Below, in pieces: positions 1 to 10,548 of a DNA stretch of 41,232 nt. Made by a program: the position numbers and the translations under genes. The stretch covers positions 1 to 41,232 of the forward strand of contig NZ_NTFY01000100.1 of the NCBI RefSeq assembly GCF_002289565.1, in the 5' to 3' direction. The notes below the pieces were generated by a model, which did no database searches, was not told the origin of the DNA, and saw only the letters and a program-made list of their open reading frames with translations. This stretch comes from Rhodopirellula sp. SM50. Lineage in GTDB: Bacteria; Planctomycetota; Planctomycetia; Pirellulales; Pirellulaceae. How positions within the stretch are numbered: the stretch's first letter is position 1; each line of letters opens with the position of its first letter.

Positions 1-91
1 CGAGTTGGATTTCGCGAGCCAAAGCAGCTACAGCATCCGCGTACAAACCACCGACTATGCAGGGCTGGTATTCGAACAGTCGCTGACGGTG
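1..91 (+). repeat. Copy 1 of 91-bp exact direct repeat (cut by window edge)
   Basis: Bases 1-91 are identical to 2026-2116. They encode the end of a cadherin-like domain in the same reading frame. The repeat may extend further left, outside the window. Confidence 0.95.
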
Positions 92-3000
92 TATGTCTTG
101 GAACAGTCCGGTGAGTCTTCGGTACGCGGCCAGGTCTGGGAAGACAGCAACGGCGACGGAATCCGCGATTTGGGTGAGCCGGCTCTGGCGGGTGTGTTGG
201 TGGACGTTGTGTCCATCGATGGTGTGAGGCACGGGCCGGCGGTCACGGCATCGGACGGCCGGTACACATTGGGTGGCCTGCTGGACGGGCTGGAGTATTA
301 CGCGGTCTTCCACGCACCTGCAAACCGCACGTTCACGACGACCGACGCCGGCAACGACGATACGATCGACAGCGACGCCGACGAGTTCGGCAGGACGGCA
401 GGTTTCACGCTTGCGTTGGGCGAGCACCGCAGCAACCTGGATGCGGGACTGCAGGGAGCGGCTCCCTGGTTCGGTTTGGCCGTTGAGGCTGGTGGCAGCA
501 GCAGTGATTACGGCCGCTCGGTCGCCACCGATGCCGCGGGGAATCTGTACGTGACCGGATCCTTCTCCGGCACGGCGGATTTTGCTCCGGGAACAGGGAC
601 GATCAACCTGACCAGCGAGGTTGGCAGCGACGCGTTTGTGGCGAAGTACTCCGCAGCGGGCGCCCTGGTGTGGGCGCGGGCCCTGGGCGGTAGCAGTTTT
701 GCTGTTGGGTACGGGCTGGCGGTGGCCGGGGACGGCTCGGTGTATACCACGGGATCGTTCTCCGGCACGGCGGATTTTGATCCGGGAACAGGGACGAGCA
801 ACCTGACCAGCGCGGGTAGCAGCGACGTGTTCGTGTCGAAGCTGGACTCAGCGGGCAACTTCGTCTGGGCGCGGGCCCTGGGCGGCAGCAATTCTGATGT
901 CGGGTACGGTCTGGCGTTGGCCGGGGACGGCTCGGTCTACACCACGGGATCCTTCTACGACACGGCGGATTTTGATCCGGGATCAGGGACGAGCAACCTG
1001 ACCAGCGCGGGGAGAGACGACGTGTTCGTGTCGAAGCTGGACGCAGCGGGCAACTTCGTCTGGGCGTGGGCCTTTGGCGGCAGCATTAATGACCGTGGGT
1101 ACGGTCTGGCGGTGGCCGGGGACGGCTCGGTCTTCACCACGGGATCGTTCTCCGGCACGGCAGATTTTGATCCGGGACCAGGGACGAGCAACCTGACCAG
1201 CGCGGGTAGCAGCGATGTGTTCGTGTCGAAGCTGGACGCATCGGGCAACTTCGTCTGGGCGCGGGCCCTGCGCGGCGGCAATTCTGATGTCGGGTACGGA
1301 CTGGCGTTGGCCGGGGACGGCTCGGTGTATACCACGGGATCGTTCTCCGGCACGGTGGATTTTGATCCGGGACCAGGGACGAGCAACCTGACCAGCGCGG
1401 GTGGGTTTAGCGCCGACGTGTTCGTTTCGAAGCTGGACTCAGCGGGCAACTTCGTCTGGGCGCGGGCCCTGGGCGGCAGCAGTTATGATCGTGGGTACGG
1501 GGTGTCGGTGGCCGGGGACGGCTCGGTGTACACCACGGGATACTTCTCCGGCACGGTGGATTTTGATCCGGGACCAGGGACGATCGACCTGACCAGCGCG
1601 GTTGGCAACGACGTGTTCGTTTCGAAGCTGGACTCAGCGGGCAACTTCGTCTGGGCGCGGGCCCTGGGCGGCAACGGTTCTGCTATTGGGTACGGGCTGT
1701 CGGTGGCAGGGGACGGCTCGGTGTACACCACGGGATCGTTCTCCGGCACGGCGGATTTTGATCCGGGAACGGGGACGAGCAACCTGACCAGCGCGGGTGG
1801 CGACGACGTGTTCGTGTCGAAGCTGTTGCCGCCCCAGGCGCCGACTGCGATCACGCTGTCGGTGGACCGAGTGCTGGAAGACCAGCCGGTCGGCACGCCG
1901 ATTGGCGCCTTTGTCGTTGCGGATCTCGATTTGGGCGAGCGGTTCAACTTCGTGCTGGTTCCGGGGGCTGGGGACACGGACAACGGGTTGTTCAGGATTA
2001 CCGGGGACGTCCTGCAGACCAATGCCGAGTTGGATTTCGCGAGCCAAAGCAGCTACAGCATCCGCGTACAAACCACCGACTATGCAGGGCTGGTATTCGA
2101 ACAGTCGCTGACGGTGCACCTCCAACAAGTCACGGAACGTTTCATCCAGGTGAACGATAACCTATTCTCGGGCGTGAACTTCGGTAGCCTTCGTGTGGTG
2201 GATGCGATCGGGGGATTGGGGGCGATCGGGGTGACGGTGACGGAGGGGGATGGTATCGCGCTTGCCGGGCAGATTCGTGGGCTTGCGGGGACGGTGTCGG
2301 CGACTTGGAGTGTTGTGGACGAGGGTGGCAGCGAGGTTTATCGACTTGACATTCCCGACGTGACGATGACTCCCGATGCCAGCGGCGTGCCTGCGGGAAT
2401 CGCCGGTGGAATCGTCAGTGCCGCCGACGATGGAACACTGATTGCAACGCTGCAAGTTACCGATTCGCTATCCGGTGCGACCTACTCCGATAGCTTCGAA
2501 ATCGTCGCCCAGCCGGCCGCACCGCTGTTTGACCTCGGCGATCCCGTCTCGATCGATCAGGGTGACGTGCTGGACTCGTTTGTCCGATTCTATGACCCCG
2601 GACCGGATAGCTGGACGGCACTGGTCGACTACGGCACCGGCGGCGGACTGCAACCACTGGCCGTCGACTCCATTGGCAGAAGCATCTCTCTGGAGCATCC
2701 GTACTTCCTCGCCGGTGACTACACCGTGACGGTGGTCATCCGCGACAGCGAAGACAACTTGTCGACGACCGAAAGGCTGTTGGTGACCGTCAACCCGGTC
2801 GCGCCGATCGTCGATGTCACTGATGGTTTCGGCGTGCGTGACGTGACGATCGACGAAGGCGACACGCTCGTGCGTCCGATCAACTTCATCGGCTCGGCGG
2901 GCGAGTGGACCGTGACCGTCGACTACGGCGATGGCTCCGCGCCGGTCGAGCTCGGCTACACCGGCAGCCAATTGACCGCCGAATGGTTCGCCGAACTGCG

Positions 3001-6000
3001 ACACCGGTATGTCGATGACGGTGTGTTCACCGTCGCGGTGACCGTCGATAGCGGGATCGATACCTATGACCCGGTGACCGAAACGTTTACCGTCACTGCC
3101 CAAGGCGTCGCACCCGAGATTTCCAACGCGGTTGCGTCACCCGGCACGCTCGATGAAGGCCAAAACACAACGCTCCTGATCAACTTTGCCGACGTCGGAT
3201 GGAACGACCTGCAAGCGATCTCGATCGATTGGGGAGATGGCCAGACGACGGACGAAACAAAGTCGCTCGTCGACGGCATGGCCAGCTACATCACCAGCCA
3301 CAACTTTGCCGACAACGGCGCGTATCTGATTCGCGTGACGGTGACTGACGAAGACGGATTATTCGCCGCGACAAACCACGCCGTCACCGTTCAAAACGTC
3401 GAACCATCTCTGTCTTCGGTTTCCATTGCCCCCCGATTGATTCGCGAAGGTGATCTGATCACGCTGACCGGCGAGTTCGTCGATCCCGGCGTCAACGATC
3501 CGATGAGTGTCACGGTCGATTGGGGCGACACGAGCCCCACCACCGTGGCGACGGTTGACTTTACCGGTGGCTCGGGCACTTTCGTCGCCAGCCACACCTT
3601 CACGCAACAGGGCCTGTACGTCGCGATCATGACGATCGATGACGGCAGCGGACCAGCGGTTACCGGCAACGTCGCGATCGATGTCGCGAACGTTCCACCT
3701 CTGGTGACGGTGACCGGACCGAGTGTGGCCGACGAAGGCGATGAACTCACGGTCACGGCTTCCTACGTCGATCCCGGTACAGACGATGTGATCGATTATC
3801 GCTGGGATGTCTTCGCAAATAACGGCGATGTGATCGCTCCGGTTGTCGGTAGCGTCGGCAACCCAACGGCGATTCCGGACTTCGTCTTCCCTCCCGCCAA
3901 TCAGGGGCGCTACATCGTTCGGCTCGTGTTAGGTGATGGCGTTGATTCCACCGCCGCCCAAACGGTGATCGATGTGGTCAACGCTGCCCCGGAGTCGGTC
4001 GATCTCTCGACGGTCGGTGGCACCGTTGCAGGCGATGTGTTCTTGATCTCTGGCGACTTTATCGATTCGGGGGTGACTGACCAGTGGTCCGCAACGGCGG
4101 ACTTCGGAGACGGCGTCATCATTCCGCTGGTGCTGGGTGCTCCAGAGCCTGGCGCCGCCGTGCCTGGCGCTTTAGGACAGTCTCCACCGGCCGCGCCCGC
4201 CTTTGCCCAAGCCGGGTTCTATGGTTACTACGCGTTTGCCGACGCGGGCAGTTACGATGTCACCGTGACGGTACGCGATCGGGACGGCGGAACGATTTCA
4301 CGGCAGATCACGCTCGACGTCTCAGCCGCACCAGACGCTTTCCAGGTCACACAGCTGATTCCCAACCCCAGTGGGTTTGAGCTGTCGTTCAATCGGCCCT
4401 TCGATCTGACGGAATTTCAGCTCTACGACAGCTCGCTGGATGACAATTTGTTGTCGCAAAGTGACCTGCGGTTGACGGCGAATTCAACTGGAGCCGATGT
4501 TGCCGGATCGGTGATCTACGACCAAGCGGCGCAGACAGTGCAATTCATTAAAACGGGTGCGGCACTTGTCGACGGCACGTACACCATGACTCTTCGTAGC
4601 GGTCTGAACTCAATCCTCGCCGACAACGGCGAGACGCTGGACGGCAACGGCGATGGAGTCGCGGGAGGCCAATACACGGCCAGCTTGACGGTCGATCATT
4701 CGGGTGCCCGAGTGCTGGGGCTGGGGGATATCGTGCGAGCCGCGGGCCAACCGATCGATCTGACGCCCGCCGATATCAATGACTTTGATCTGCCGATCCG
4801 TATCAATCAAGCCGACGGTGTGTCGTCCGTCCAAGCGGAAGTCCACTATGATCCGGGCATTTTGGCAATCCATTCGGTCACCAAGCCGGACAATTTGCCG
4901 GGTGACTGGTCGGTGACTTTCGACAACACGACACCCGGCCGGCTGTTGATTTCCGCGTCCGGTACGACGACGCTGGTCGGATTCGATCAGGCGATCTTTG
5001 ACATGGACGCCGGCATCGCAAGTGATGCTCCCTACGGTGCGACCGATGCGATCAGGGTGTTGAACGTCCAGGTCAATGGCGAATCGAATACGGCAATCGG
5101 CGATCTTGCGGTGATTGATGCCGCGTTGCTGGGGGACGTCAGTGGCGACAGAACATACAGCGGCTTGGACGCTGCCTTGATTTCCCGTATTGCAGCACGT
5201 GCGGACTCCGGCTTTTCGCAACATCGACTTGTTGATCCCCATTTGATCGCCGACGTTGATCTCGCGCAGCCCCTGTCGATGGCCGATGCACAATTGGTCG
5301 CTGATGCCGCGGCTGGTCTTTCACCAGCGGAAATCCCACCGCGTCCACAAGGCCTACTCGGGATTCCGCAAACGGGCAGCACGGCGACAATCTCCGTCGC
5401 GGACCTGACCGGCACGTCCGGAAGCATCGTGGACGTCGCATTGAACCTCGATGATGCGTTTTCAGGTCTTAGCGGAGTCGACCTGCGAATCCTCTTTGAT
5501 CCGACGAAACTGGAACCCGTGTCCGTGCCCGTCCATTTCGGTTCGTCGATGAGCGATTGGGCGACAAGTTATAAGGTGGATCCAATCGGGGGCACGATCG
5601 ACATTTCCGCATACTCGAGACTGCCAATCCTGGGGCAAAATGTTGAGGTGTTGAAACTGGCGTTCAGAGTTTTGCCAACGGCAAACGGCCAGACAACGAT
5701 CGGCGTGGACACCACAAGTCAATCTGACCAGCAAGTCCCGATCAGCCGGTTGAACGAAGGGCAATTGCAACTCGCGAGCACCGTCGGAACGATAACGATT
5801 GTCCCGCCGTTGGGTGTCGAGCAAGTGACCGTCAACCAAGGGGAAAGTAGCCGCTCACAAGTGACATCGCTCGAAGTTTTCTTTGACTCGCCGATCGATG
5901 TGGCCAGCCTGCCGGGCGCGTTCAGCCTGATGAACAGCGACAGCGGTACGGTCGTTGAAACTCTGCTGACCAATCATTCGCTGTTGGCTGGCAAATCTGT

Positions 6001-6367
6001 GGTCTCGCTGACCTTCGCTGGCGCATCGACCATCGATCGCGGCCCAGCTGGCAACTCGCTCGCCGACGGCAACTACCAGCTCCTGATCCATTCGGGACTG
6101 CTCCGCTCCAGCGTCGGTGCGCGACTATTGGACGACTTCATCTTTGGTGAACAAGCTGCCGATGTGTTCTTCCGCTTGTTCGGTGACAGCGACGGCGACC
6201 GCGATGTGGATGGCCAGGACTACGGCCGGTTTGGATTGACGTTCCTGAAATCGAACTCCGATTCGGCCTTTAACCCGGAACTCGACTCCGATGGCGACGG
6301 CGATGTGGACGGTCAGGACTATGGCCGATTCGGTCTGAACTTTTTGAAATCCCTGCCGTCACCTTGA
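2..6367 (+). CDS. Giant dockerin-tailed multidomain surface protein (5' end outside window)
   Basis: The reading frame is open from the first bases of the window, so the N-terminus and any signal peptide lie upstream; about 2121 residues are visible. Modules in order (residue numbers from the window edge): the tail of a cadherin-like domain (1-35), an SdrD B-like Ca-binding domain (about 38-150, with DSNGDGIRD), seven beta-propeller repeats of about 65 aa (about 155-608), a cadherin-like domain (about 610-705), five or six PKD/Ig-like domains (about 840-1440, many with DWGDG/DYGDG cores), a cohesin-like domain followed by a dockerin-like pair (about 1570-1780), a second cohesin-like domain (about 1790-1930), an Ig-like strand region, and a C-terminal EF-hand dockerin duplication (DSDGDRDVDGQDYGRF, then DSDGDGDVDGQDYGRF, 2058-2115). 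This architecture is typical of planctomycete extracellular proteins. The role is probably adhesion or matrix assembly; the ligand is unknown. The stop is TGA at 6365. Confidence 0.9.
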   Translation, partial: ELDFASQSSYSIRVQTTDYAGLVFEQSLTVYVLEQSGESSVRGQVWEDSNGDGIRDLGEPALAGVLVDVVSIDGVRHGPAVTASDGRYTLGGLLDGLEYYAVFHAPANRTFTTTDAGNDDTIDSDADEFGRTAGFTLALGEHRSNLDAGLQGAAPWFGLAVEAGGSSSDYGRSVATDAAGNLYVTGSFSGTADFAPGTGTINLTSEVGSDAFVAKYSAAGALVWARALGGSSFAVGYGLAVAGDGSVYTTGSFSGTADFDPGTGTSNLTSAGSSDVFVSKLDSAGNFVWARALGGSNSDVGYGLALAGDGSVYTTGSFYDTADFDPGSGTSNLTSAGRDDVFVSKLDAAGNFVWAWAFGGSINDRGYGLAVAGDGSVFTTGSFSGTADFDPGPGTSNLTSAGSSDVFVSKLDASGNFVWARALRGGNSDVGYGLALAGDGSVYTTGSFSGTVDFDPGPGTSNLTSAGGFSADVFVSKLDSAGNFVWARALGGSSYDRGYGVSVAGDGSVYTTGYFSGTVDFDPGPGTIDLTSAVGNDVFVSKLDSAGNFVWARALGGNGSAIGYGLSVAGDGSVYTTGSFSGTADFDPGTGTSNLTSAGGDDVFVSKLLPPQAPTAITLSVDRVLEDQPVGTPIGAFVVADLDLGERFNFVLVPGAGDTDNGLFRITGDVLQTNAELDFASQSSYSIRVQTTDYAGLVFEQSLTVHLQQVTERFIQVNDNLFSGVNFGSLRVVDAIGGLGAIGVTVTEGDGIALAGQIRGLAGTVSATWSVVDEGGSEVYRLDIPDVTMTPDASGVPAGIAGGIVSAADDGTLIATLQVTDSLSGATYSDSFEIVAQPAAPLFDLGDPVSIDQGDVLDSFVRFYDPGPDSWTALVDYGTGGGLQPLAVDSIGRSISLEHPYFLAGDYTVTVVIRDSEDNLSTTERLLVTVNPVAPIVDVTDGFGVRDVTIDEGDTLVRPINFIGSAGEWTVTVDYGDGSAPVELGYTGSQLTAEWFAELRHRYVDDGVFTVAVTVDSGIDTYDPVTETFTVTAQGVAPEISNAVASPGTLDEGQNTTLLINFADVGWNDLQAISIDWGDGQTTDETKSLVDGMASYITSHNFADNGAYLIRVTVTDEDGLFAATNHAVTVQNVEPSLSSVSIAPRLIREGDLITLTGEFVDPGVNDPMSVTVDWGDTSPTTVATVDFTGGSGTFVASHTFTQQGLYVAIMTIDDGSGPAVTGNVAIDVANVPPLVTVTGPSVADEGDELTVTASYVDPGTDDVIDYRWDVFANNGDVIAPVVGSVGNPTAIPDFVFPPANQGRYIVRLVLGDGVDSTAAQTVIDVVNAAPESVDLSTVGGTVAGDVFLISGDFIDSGVTDQWSATADFGDGVIIPLVLGAPEPGAAVPGALGQSPPAAPAFAQAGFYGYYAFADAGSYDVTVTVRDRDGGTISRQITLDVSAAPDAFQVTQLIPNPSGFELSFNRPFDLTEFQLYDSSLDDNLLSQSDLRLTANSTGADVAGSVIYDQAAQTVQFIKTGAALVDGTYTMTLRSGLNSILADNGETLDGNGDGVAGGQYTASLTVDHSGARVLGLGDIVRAAGQPIDLTPADINDFDLPIRINQADGVSSVQAEVHYDPGILAIHSVTKPDNLPGDWSVTFDNTTPGRLLISASGTTTLVGFDQAIFDMDAGIASDAPYGATDAIRVLNVQVNGESNTAIGDLAVIDAALLGDVSGDRTYSGLDAALISRIAARADSGFSQHRLVDPHLIADVDLAQPLSMADAQLVADAAAGLSPAEIPPRPQGLLGIPQTGSTATISVADLTGTSGSIVDVALNLDDAFSGLSGVDLRILFDPTKLEPVSVPVHFGSSMSDWATSYKVDPIGGTIDISAYSRLPILGQNVEVLKLAFRVLPTANGQTTIGVDTTSQSDQQVPISRLNEGQLQLASTVGTITIVPPLGVEQVTVNQGESSRSQVTSLEVFFDSPIDVASLPGAFSLMNSDSGTVVETLLTNHSLLAGKSVVSLTFAGASTIDRGPAGNSLADGNYQLLIHSGLLRSSVGARLLDDFIFGEQAADVFFRLFGDSDGDRDVDGQDYGRFGLTFLKSNSDSAFNPELDSDGDGDVDGQDYGRFGLNFLKSLPSP
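469..1826 (+). repeat. Seven near-identical intragenic beta-propeller repeats
   Basis: Unit boundaries marked by the codons for Ala-Arg-Ala-Leu-Gly-Gly (or variants) begin at 674, 869, 1064, 1259, 1460 and 1655: five intervals of which four are 195 bp and one is 201 bp (two extra codons in unit 5). The first unit (about 469-673) is more divergent. Each unit carries a GDGSVYTTGSF strand and a DFDPG turn. The DNA is nearly identical between units 2-7, which points to recent amplification or gene conversion. Seven units would suit a seven-bladed propeller (SBBP type). Confidence 0.88.
2026..2116 (+). repeat. Copy 2 of 91-bp exact direct repeat
   Basis: Identical to 1-91. The offset is 2025 bp, exactly 675 codons, so recombination between the copies would add or remove a 675-aa block in frame. 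Identity ends at 2116, where the two domains diverge (TATG versus CACC). Confidence 0.95.
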
Positions 6368-6657
6368 ACAGAACCGACAGGCAGGGGGCGAACGTTCGGC
6401 AGTTTCGCTGACGGTAAAACATGTGCTTTTTTGGACCCAGCTGCCGGTTGGCATTCTGCTCTGGAGTTCTGCTCAGAAAAACTTGCAGAAAATGCTGGTC
6501 TGTTCATCATCGATGACTGCGTCGGCGGCCTGACGGTGCTTTCGTGTCACCAACGCAGTCGCGAAAGTCATCGAGACTTTCGGCACCCAATCTTTCCGTG
6601 CCAGCACGACGTTCCAGCGGCGTGTTGGTTTGTGGTTCGGCGGACCCAGGCATGCGC

Positions 6658-8283
<1,626 letters not shown>

Positions 8284-8295
8284 TCGCAAAACATA

Positions 8296-8348
8296 CGCGA
8301 AAATTCGTGAACGACAAGCGAAATTTCGTGGATCAACGATATCTCGTG
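8296..8348. promoter_or_regulatory. Three operator-like palindromic iterons in divergent promoter region
   Basis: Three related 13-14-bp boxes ending in TCGTG lie at 8296-8309 (CGCGAAAATTCGTG), 8317-8330 (AGCGAAATTTCGTG) and 8336-8348 (ACGATATCTCGTG), with ends 21 and 18 bp apart. The central box contains a perfect 10-bp palindrome, CGAAATTTCG (8319-8328). The position between a sigma-54 activator and its divergent neighbour is what is expected of an upstream activating sequence; binding is inferred. Confidence 0.6.
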
Positions 8349-8416
8349 TCGGTCTGTTTTCCGATGGGTTGCTGTAAGTACCTGTAGGTATTGGAGTTGC
8401 GGGTTTCGTTGTGTTT

Positions 8417-8431
8417 TGGTCCGGGACATGC
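8417..8431 (+). promoter_or_regulatory. Candidate sigma-54 (-24/-12) promoter for the AhpD-like gene
   Basis: TGGTCCGGGACATGC has the GG and GC dinucleotides at the canonical spacing of the TGGCACR-N4-TTGCW consensus, but several other positions differ. It lies about 70 bp upstream of the ATG at 8504 and about 70 bp downstream of the palindromic boxes, a suitable geometry. A transcription start near 8443 would follow. Confidence 0.35.
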
Positions 8432-8503
8432 GTTAGCGAATGCCGACGAGCAGTGGCTTTCACTGCTTGCAGTTCAAAACCCTTTTGTATGAGGAAAGTA
8501 GCC

Positions 8504-9088
8504 ATGACCCGAATCAGCCCCATCAACCCCGCAGACGCAACCGGCACCGCCCAAGAATTGCTCAACGGTGTTCAGTCCAAGTTGGGCATGATCCCGAACA
8601 TGATGTCGACAATGGCCAACTCGCCGGCCGTCCTGGACGCGTACTTGAAATTCAGCGGCGCGCTCGCCGCGGGCGGACTGTCGGCCAAGGATCGCGAGCG
8701 AATCGCTTTGGCCGTCGGGCAAGCCAATCAATGTGACTACTGCTTGGGCGCTCACACGGCGATCGGCAAGATGGTCGGACTGACGTCCGAGCAGATCCGT
8801 GACGCCCGGTCGGTGACCGCCGCCGATGCAAAGTCCGATGCGATCGTGAAGCTCGCGGCACAGCTGGTCGAAAAACGCGGTTTGGTTTCTGACGATGAAG
8901 TCGCCGCGGCCCGGCGTGCCGGGTTGGGCGACGGCGAGATCGCTGAAGTCGTGGCCAACACGGCGCTGAACCTGTTGACCAACTACTTCAACCACGTCGC
9001 GGAAACGGACAACGACTTCCCGCCTGCCGAGCCGATCGACTCGCCATCGTCTGGCGGTTGCCACAGCGAGACCTGCGGCGTGGCCTGA
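8504..9088 (+). CDS. Carboxymuconolactone decarboxylase / AhpD-like peroxidase family protein
   Basis: A 194-aa protein of the CMD/AhpD fold. The redox motif QCDYCLGAHT (C-x2-C followed by His) is the catalytic signature of alkylhydroperoxidase AhpD-type members, so a peroxide- or thiol-reducing role is more likely than a decarboxylase role. The C-terminal tail GGCHSETCGVA adds two further cysteines, possibly redox-active or metal-binding. The start at 8504 is supported by a GAGGAAAG ribosome site at 8491-8498; the frame is open further upstream but without domain content. It is the first gene of a likely two-gene unit with the DUF1348 gene (56-bp gap), divergent from the cysteine-bearing sigma-54 activator. 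The natural substrate is not known. Confidence 0.88.
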   Translation: MTRISPINPADATGTAQELLNGVQSKLGMIPNMMSTMANSPAVLDAYLKFSGALAAGGLSAKDRERIALAVGQANQCDYCLGAHTAIGKMVGLTSEQIRDARSVTAADAKSDAIVKLAAQLVEKRGLVSDDEVAAARRAGLGDGEIAEVVANTALNLLTNYFNHVAETDNDFPPAEPIDSPSSGGCHSETCGVA

Positions 9089-9144
9089 TCAACGCCGCAA
9101 GCTGATCATCACATTCAACATCTCTGAAAGAAGAGGATTACAGC

Positions 9145-9615
9145 ATGCCAAAGCCGACCGACATTCGACCGCCCTTCACCCGTGAAACGGCGGAGCAAAA
9201 AGTCCGGGCTGCCGAGGATGCCTGGAACACGCGCGATCCCGAACGTGTTTCGTTGGCCTACTCTGCGAACAGCCAATGGCGAAACCGTGACACGTTCGTC
9301 GCAGGGCGTCCGCAGATCGTCGAATTCCTATCTGGAAAGTGGGACAGGGAGCAGCAGTACCGCTTGGTCAAGCAGTTGTGGGCATTTACCGAGAACCGGA
9401 TTGCGGTTCGGTTTCAGTATGAGTACCACGACGAGACGGGAAATTGGTTTCGTGCCTACGGCAATGAGAACTGGGAGTTTGATGACGATGGTTTGATGCG
9501 ACGGCGCGAAGCCAGAATCAACGATGACGCGATCGACGAATCGGATCGAAAGTTCCACTGGCCCATGGGGCCCCGCCCTACGGACCATCCCGGCTTAGGA
9601 GAGTTCGTCAAATAG
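9145..9615 (+). CDS. DUF1348 / NTF2-like (SnoaL-fold) family protein
   Basis: A 156-aa protein matching the DUF1348 group of the nuclear transport factor 2-like superfamily: an N-terminal helix with AAEDAWNTRDPERVSLAY, a WRNRD strand, YEYHDETGNWFRAYGNENW in the central sheet, and the HWPMGPRP tail. Family length is about 150 aa, so it appears complete. The ribosome site AAGAGGA precedes the ATG by about 9 bp. Members of this fold are small binding proteins or enzymes with a conical pocket; no reaction can be assigned from sequence. Its position downstream of the AhpD-like gene suggests shared control by the divergent sigma-54 activator, perhaps in detoxification of a small molecule (inference). 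Confidence 0.88.
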   Translation: MPKPTDIRPPFTRETAEQKVRAAEDAWNTRDPERVSLAYSANSQWRNRDTFVAGRPQIVEFLSGKWDREQQYRLVKQLWAFTENRIAVRFQYEYHDETGNWFRAYGNENWEFDDDGLMRRREARINDDAIDESDRKFHWPMGPRPTDHPGLGEFVK

Positions 9616-9631
9616 GCGGGGCTTGATTTGA

Positions 9632-9661
9632 AAGTCGGCCGTCACAGATGGCGGCCGACTT
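9632..9661. terminator. Perfect 10-bp hairpin between convergent genes
   Basis: AAGTCGGCCG (9632-9641) pairs perfectly with CGGCCGACTT (9652-9661) around a 10-nt loop. It lies between the convergent ends at 9615 and 9691, so it could stop transcription from both sides. There is no long U-run, so efficiency is uncertain. Confidence 0.6.
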
Positions 9662-9690
9662 GTCGGGAATACCGTGGCACACCCGCGCGG

Positions 9691-10278
9691 TCAATTCGTC
9701 GGAATGAAACCTCGGATCGGTTCGAGTCTTGAAAGTCGTTGATCGAGTGAGAGGATTTCGTCTGCCAAACGATCGACCTTGGCGTCCAGGGATTGGAGCA
9801 TCGTGTTGAAGTATTGTGGATTCTTCAACAGCACAAGCGATAACTGTGCCAGCTCGTATTTCAATTTCAGACGTTCCAATTCCAGGTCATTCACCATTCC
9901 GTTGTCGTGCAGCAGTCTTCCGTTCTCGAAATTGAGTTTCGCCAAACGAATTTTTTCTTGGGCGTTGCGAAGCCGAATGCGTTCGCTTCCACCAACGGTC
10001 GCCATCTCCGCCTCTTGGAACCGTTGCTCGGCGATTGCCACGTCGGACTTCAGTCGCTCGATCACGAGTCGAGCGATCGTTCCTGGGGACTCCTTGTTGA
10101 TCTCCAGGGCAGAGAGCAGTTCAACGTTCGCCAACGCCAACTGCGTTTTGGTGTGTTTGACATTCAAGTCATGCCATGAAGGCTCGGTCGTCTTGGCCTG
10201 GTTTTCTTGGCAAAACGCTGGGGTGGCCAACACGACCAGCAAGCAAAACACGAATCCGGCCGCTTTGAAATGTGACAT
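9691..10278 (-). CDS. Exported coiled-coil hypothetical protein
   Basis: A 195-aa protein of unrecognised family. The start at 10278 gives a clean signal peptide (MSHFKAAGFVFCLLVVLATPAFC, cleavage near residue 23), whereas the open frame above it is arginine-rich and featureless. The mature part is almost wholly helical with heptad-like spacing of Leu/Ile and charged residues (about 40-185), resembling the hairpin segments of membrane-fusion or TolC-like proteins, but it lacks their beta domains. It is probably periplasmic. It stands alone: it converges on the DUF1348 gene and has 270 bp before the esterase gene. The function is not assigned. Confidence 0.75.
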   Translation of the reverse strand: MSHFKAAGFVFCLLVVLATPAFCQENQAKTTEPSWHDLNVKHTKTQLALANVELLSALEINKESPGTIARLVIERLKSDVAIAEQRFQEAEMATVGGSERIRLRNAQEKIRLAKLNFENGRLLHDNGMVNDLELERLKLKYELAQLSLVLLKNPQYFNTMLQSLDAKVDRLADEILSLDQRLSRLEPIRGFIPTN

Positions 10279-10460
10279 TGGTCCACCGATAGATGTGCGG
10301 ATTCGCCCGCTCTTTCCATGGTGGCGATGCGCTGATGACGATTGTTTCCTGGTCCAGGTCACCTGCAAAACTCGCGCCACAGCGTGGAAAACACAGGGGA
10401 TCCACGTTCTCTCGCGGGCAACGACATTGGATCAGAAATTGGCGACGTTTCGTCTTCTCC

Positions 10461-10480
10461 TGCCCCGAATGATTTTGCCA
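10461..10480. repeat. Copy of dispersed TGCCCC/ATTNTGCC repeat
   Basis: TGCCCCGAATGATTTTGCCA differs at two of 20 positions from 37948-37967 and resembles the complement of the 14-bp tandem array at 41145-41232. It lies in the 270-bp spacer 10279-10548, where I see no gene. Confidence 0.6.
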
Positions 10481-10548
10481 ATCACCCAGGAGCGATTGGG
10501 TCGGCGTGATCGCATCGGCGTGATCCGGCGTCCTCGGCGCTGACCGAG

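Noticed and set aside
508..2128. Long open frames on the minus strand across the propeller repeats
   Set aside because: They follow the 195-bp repeat periodicity and mirror the coding strand; the translations are repetitive Pro/Ser/Arg-rich with no domain.
8456..8477. Sigma-54 promoter at TGGCTTTCACTGCTTGCA
   Set aside because: Spacing between the GG and GC elements is two bases too long; the site at 8417 fits better.
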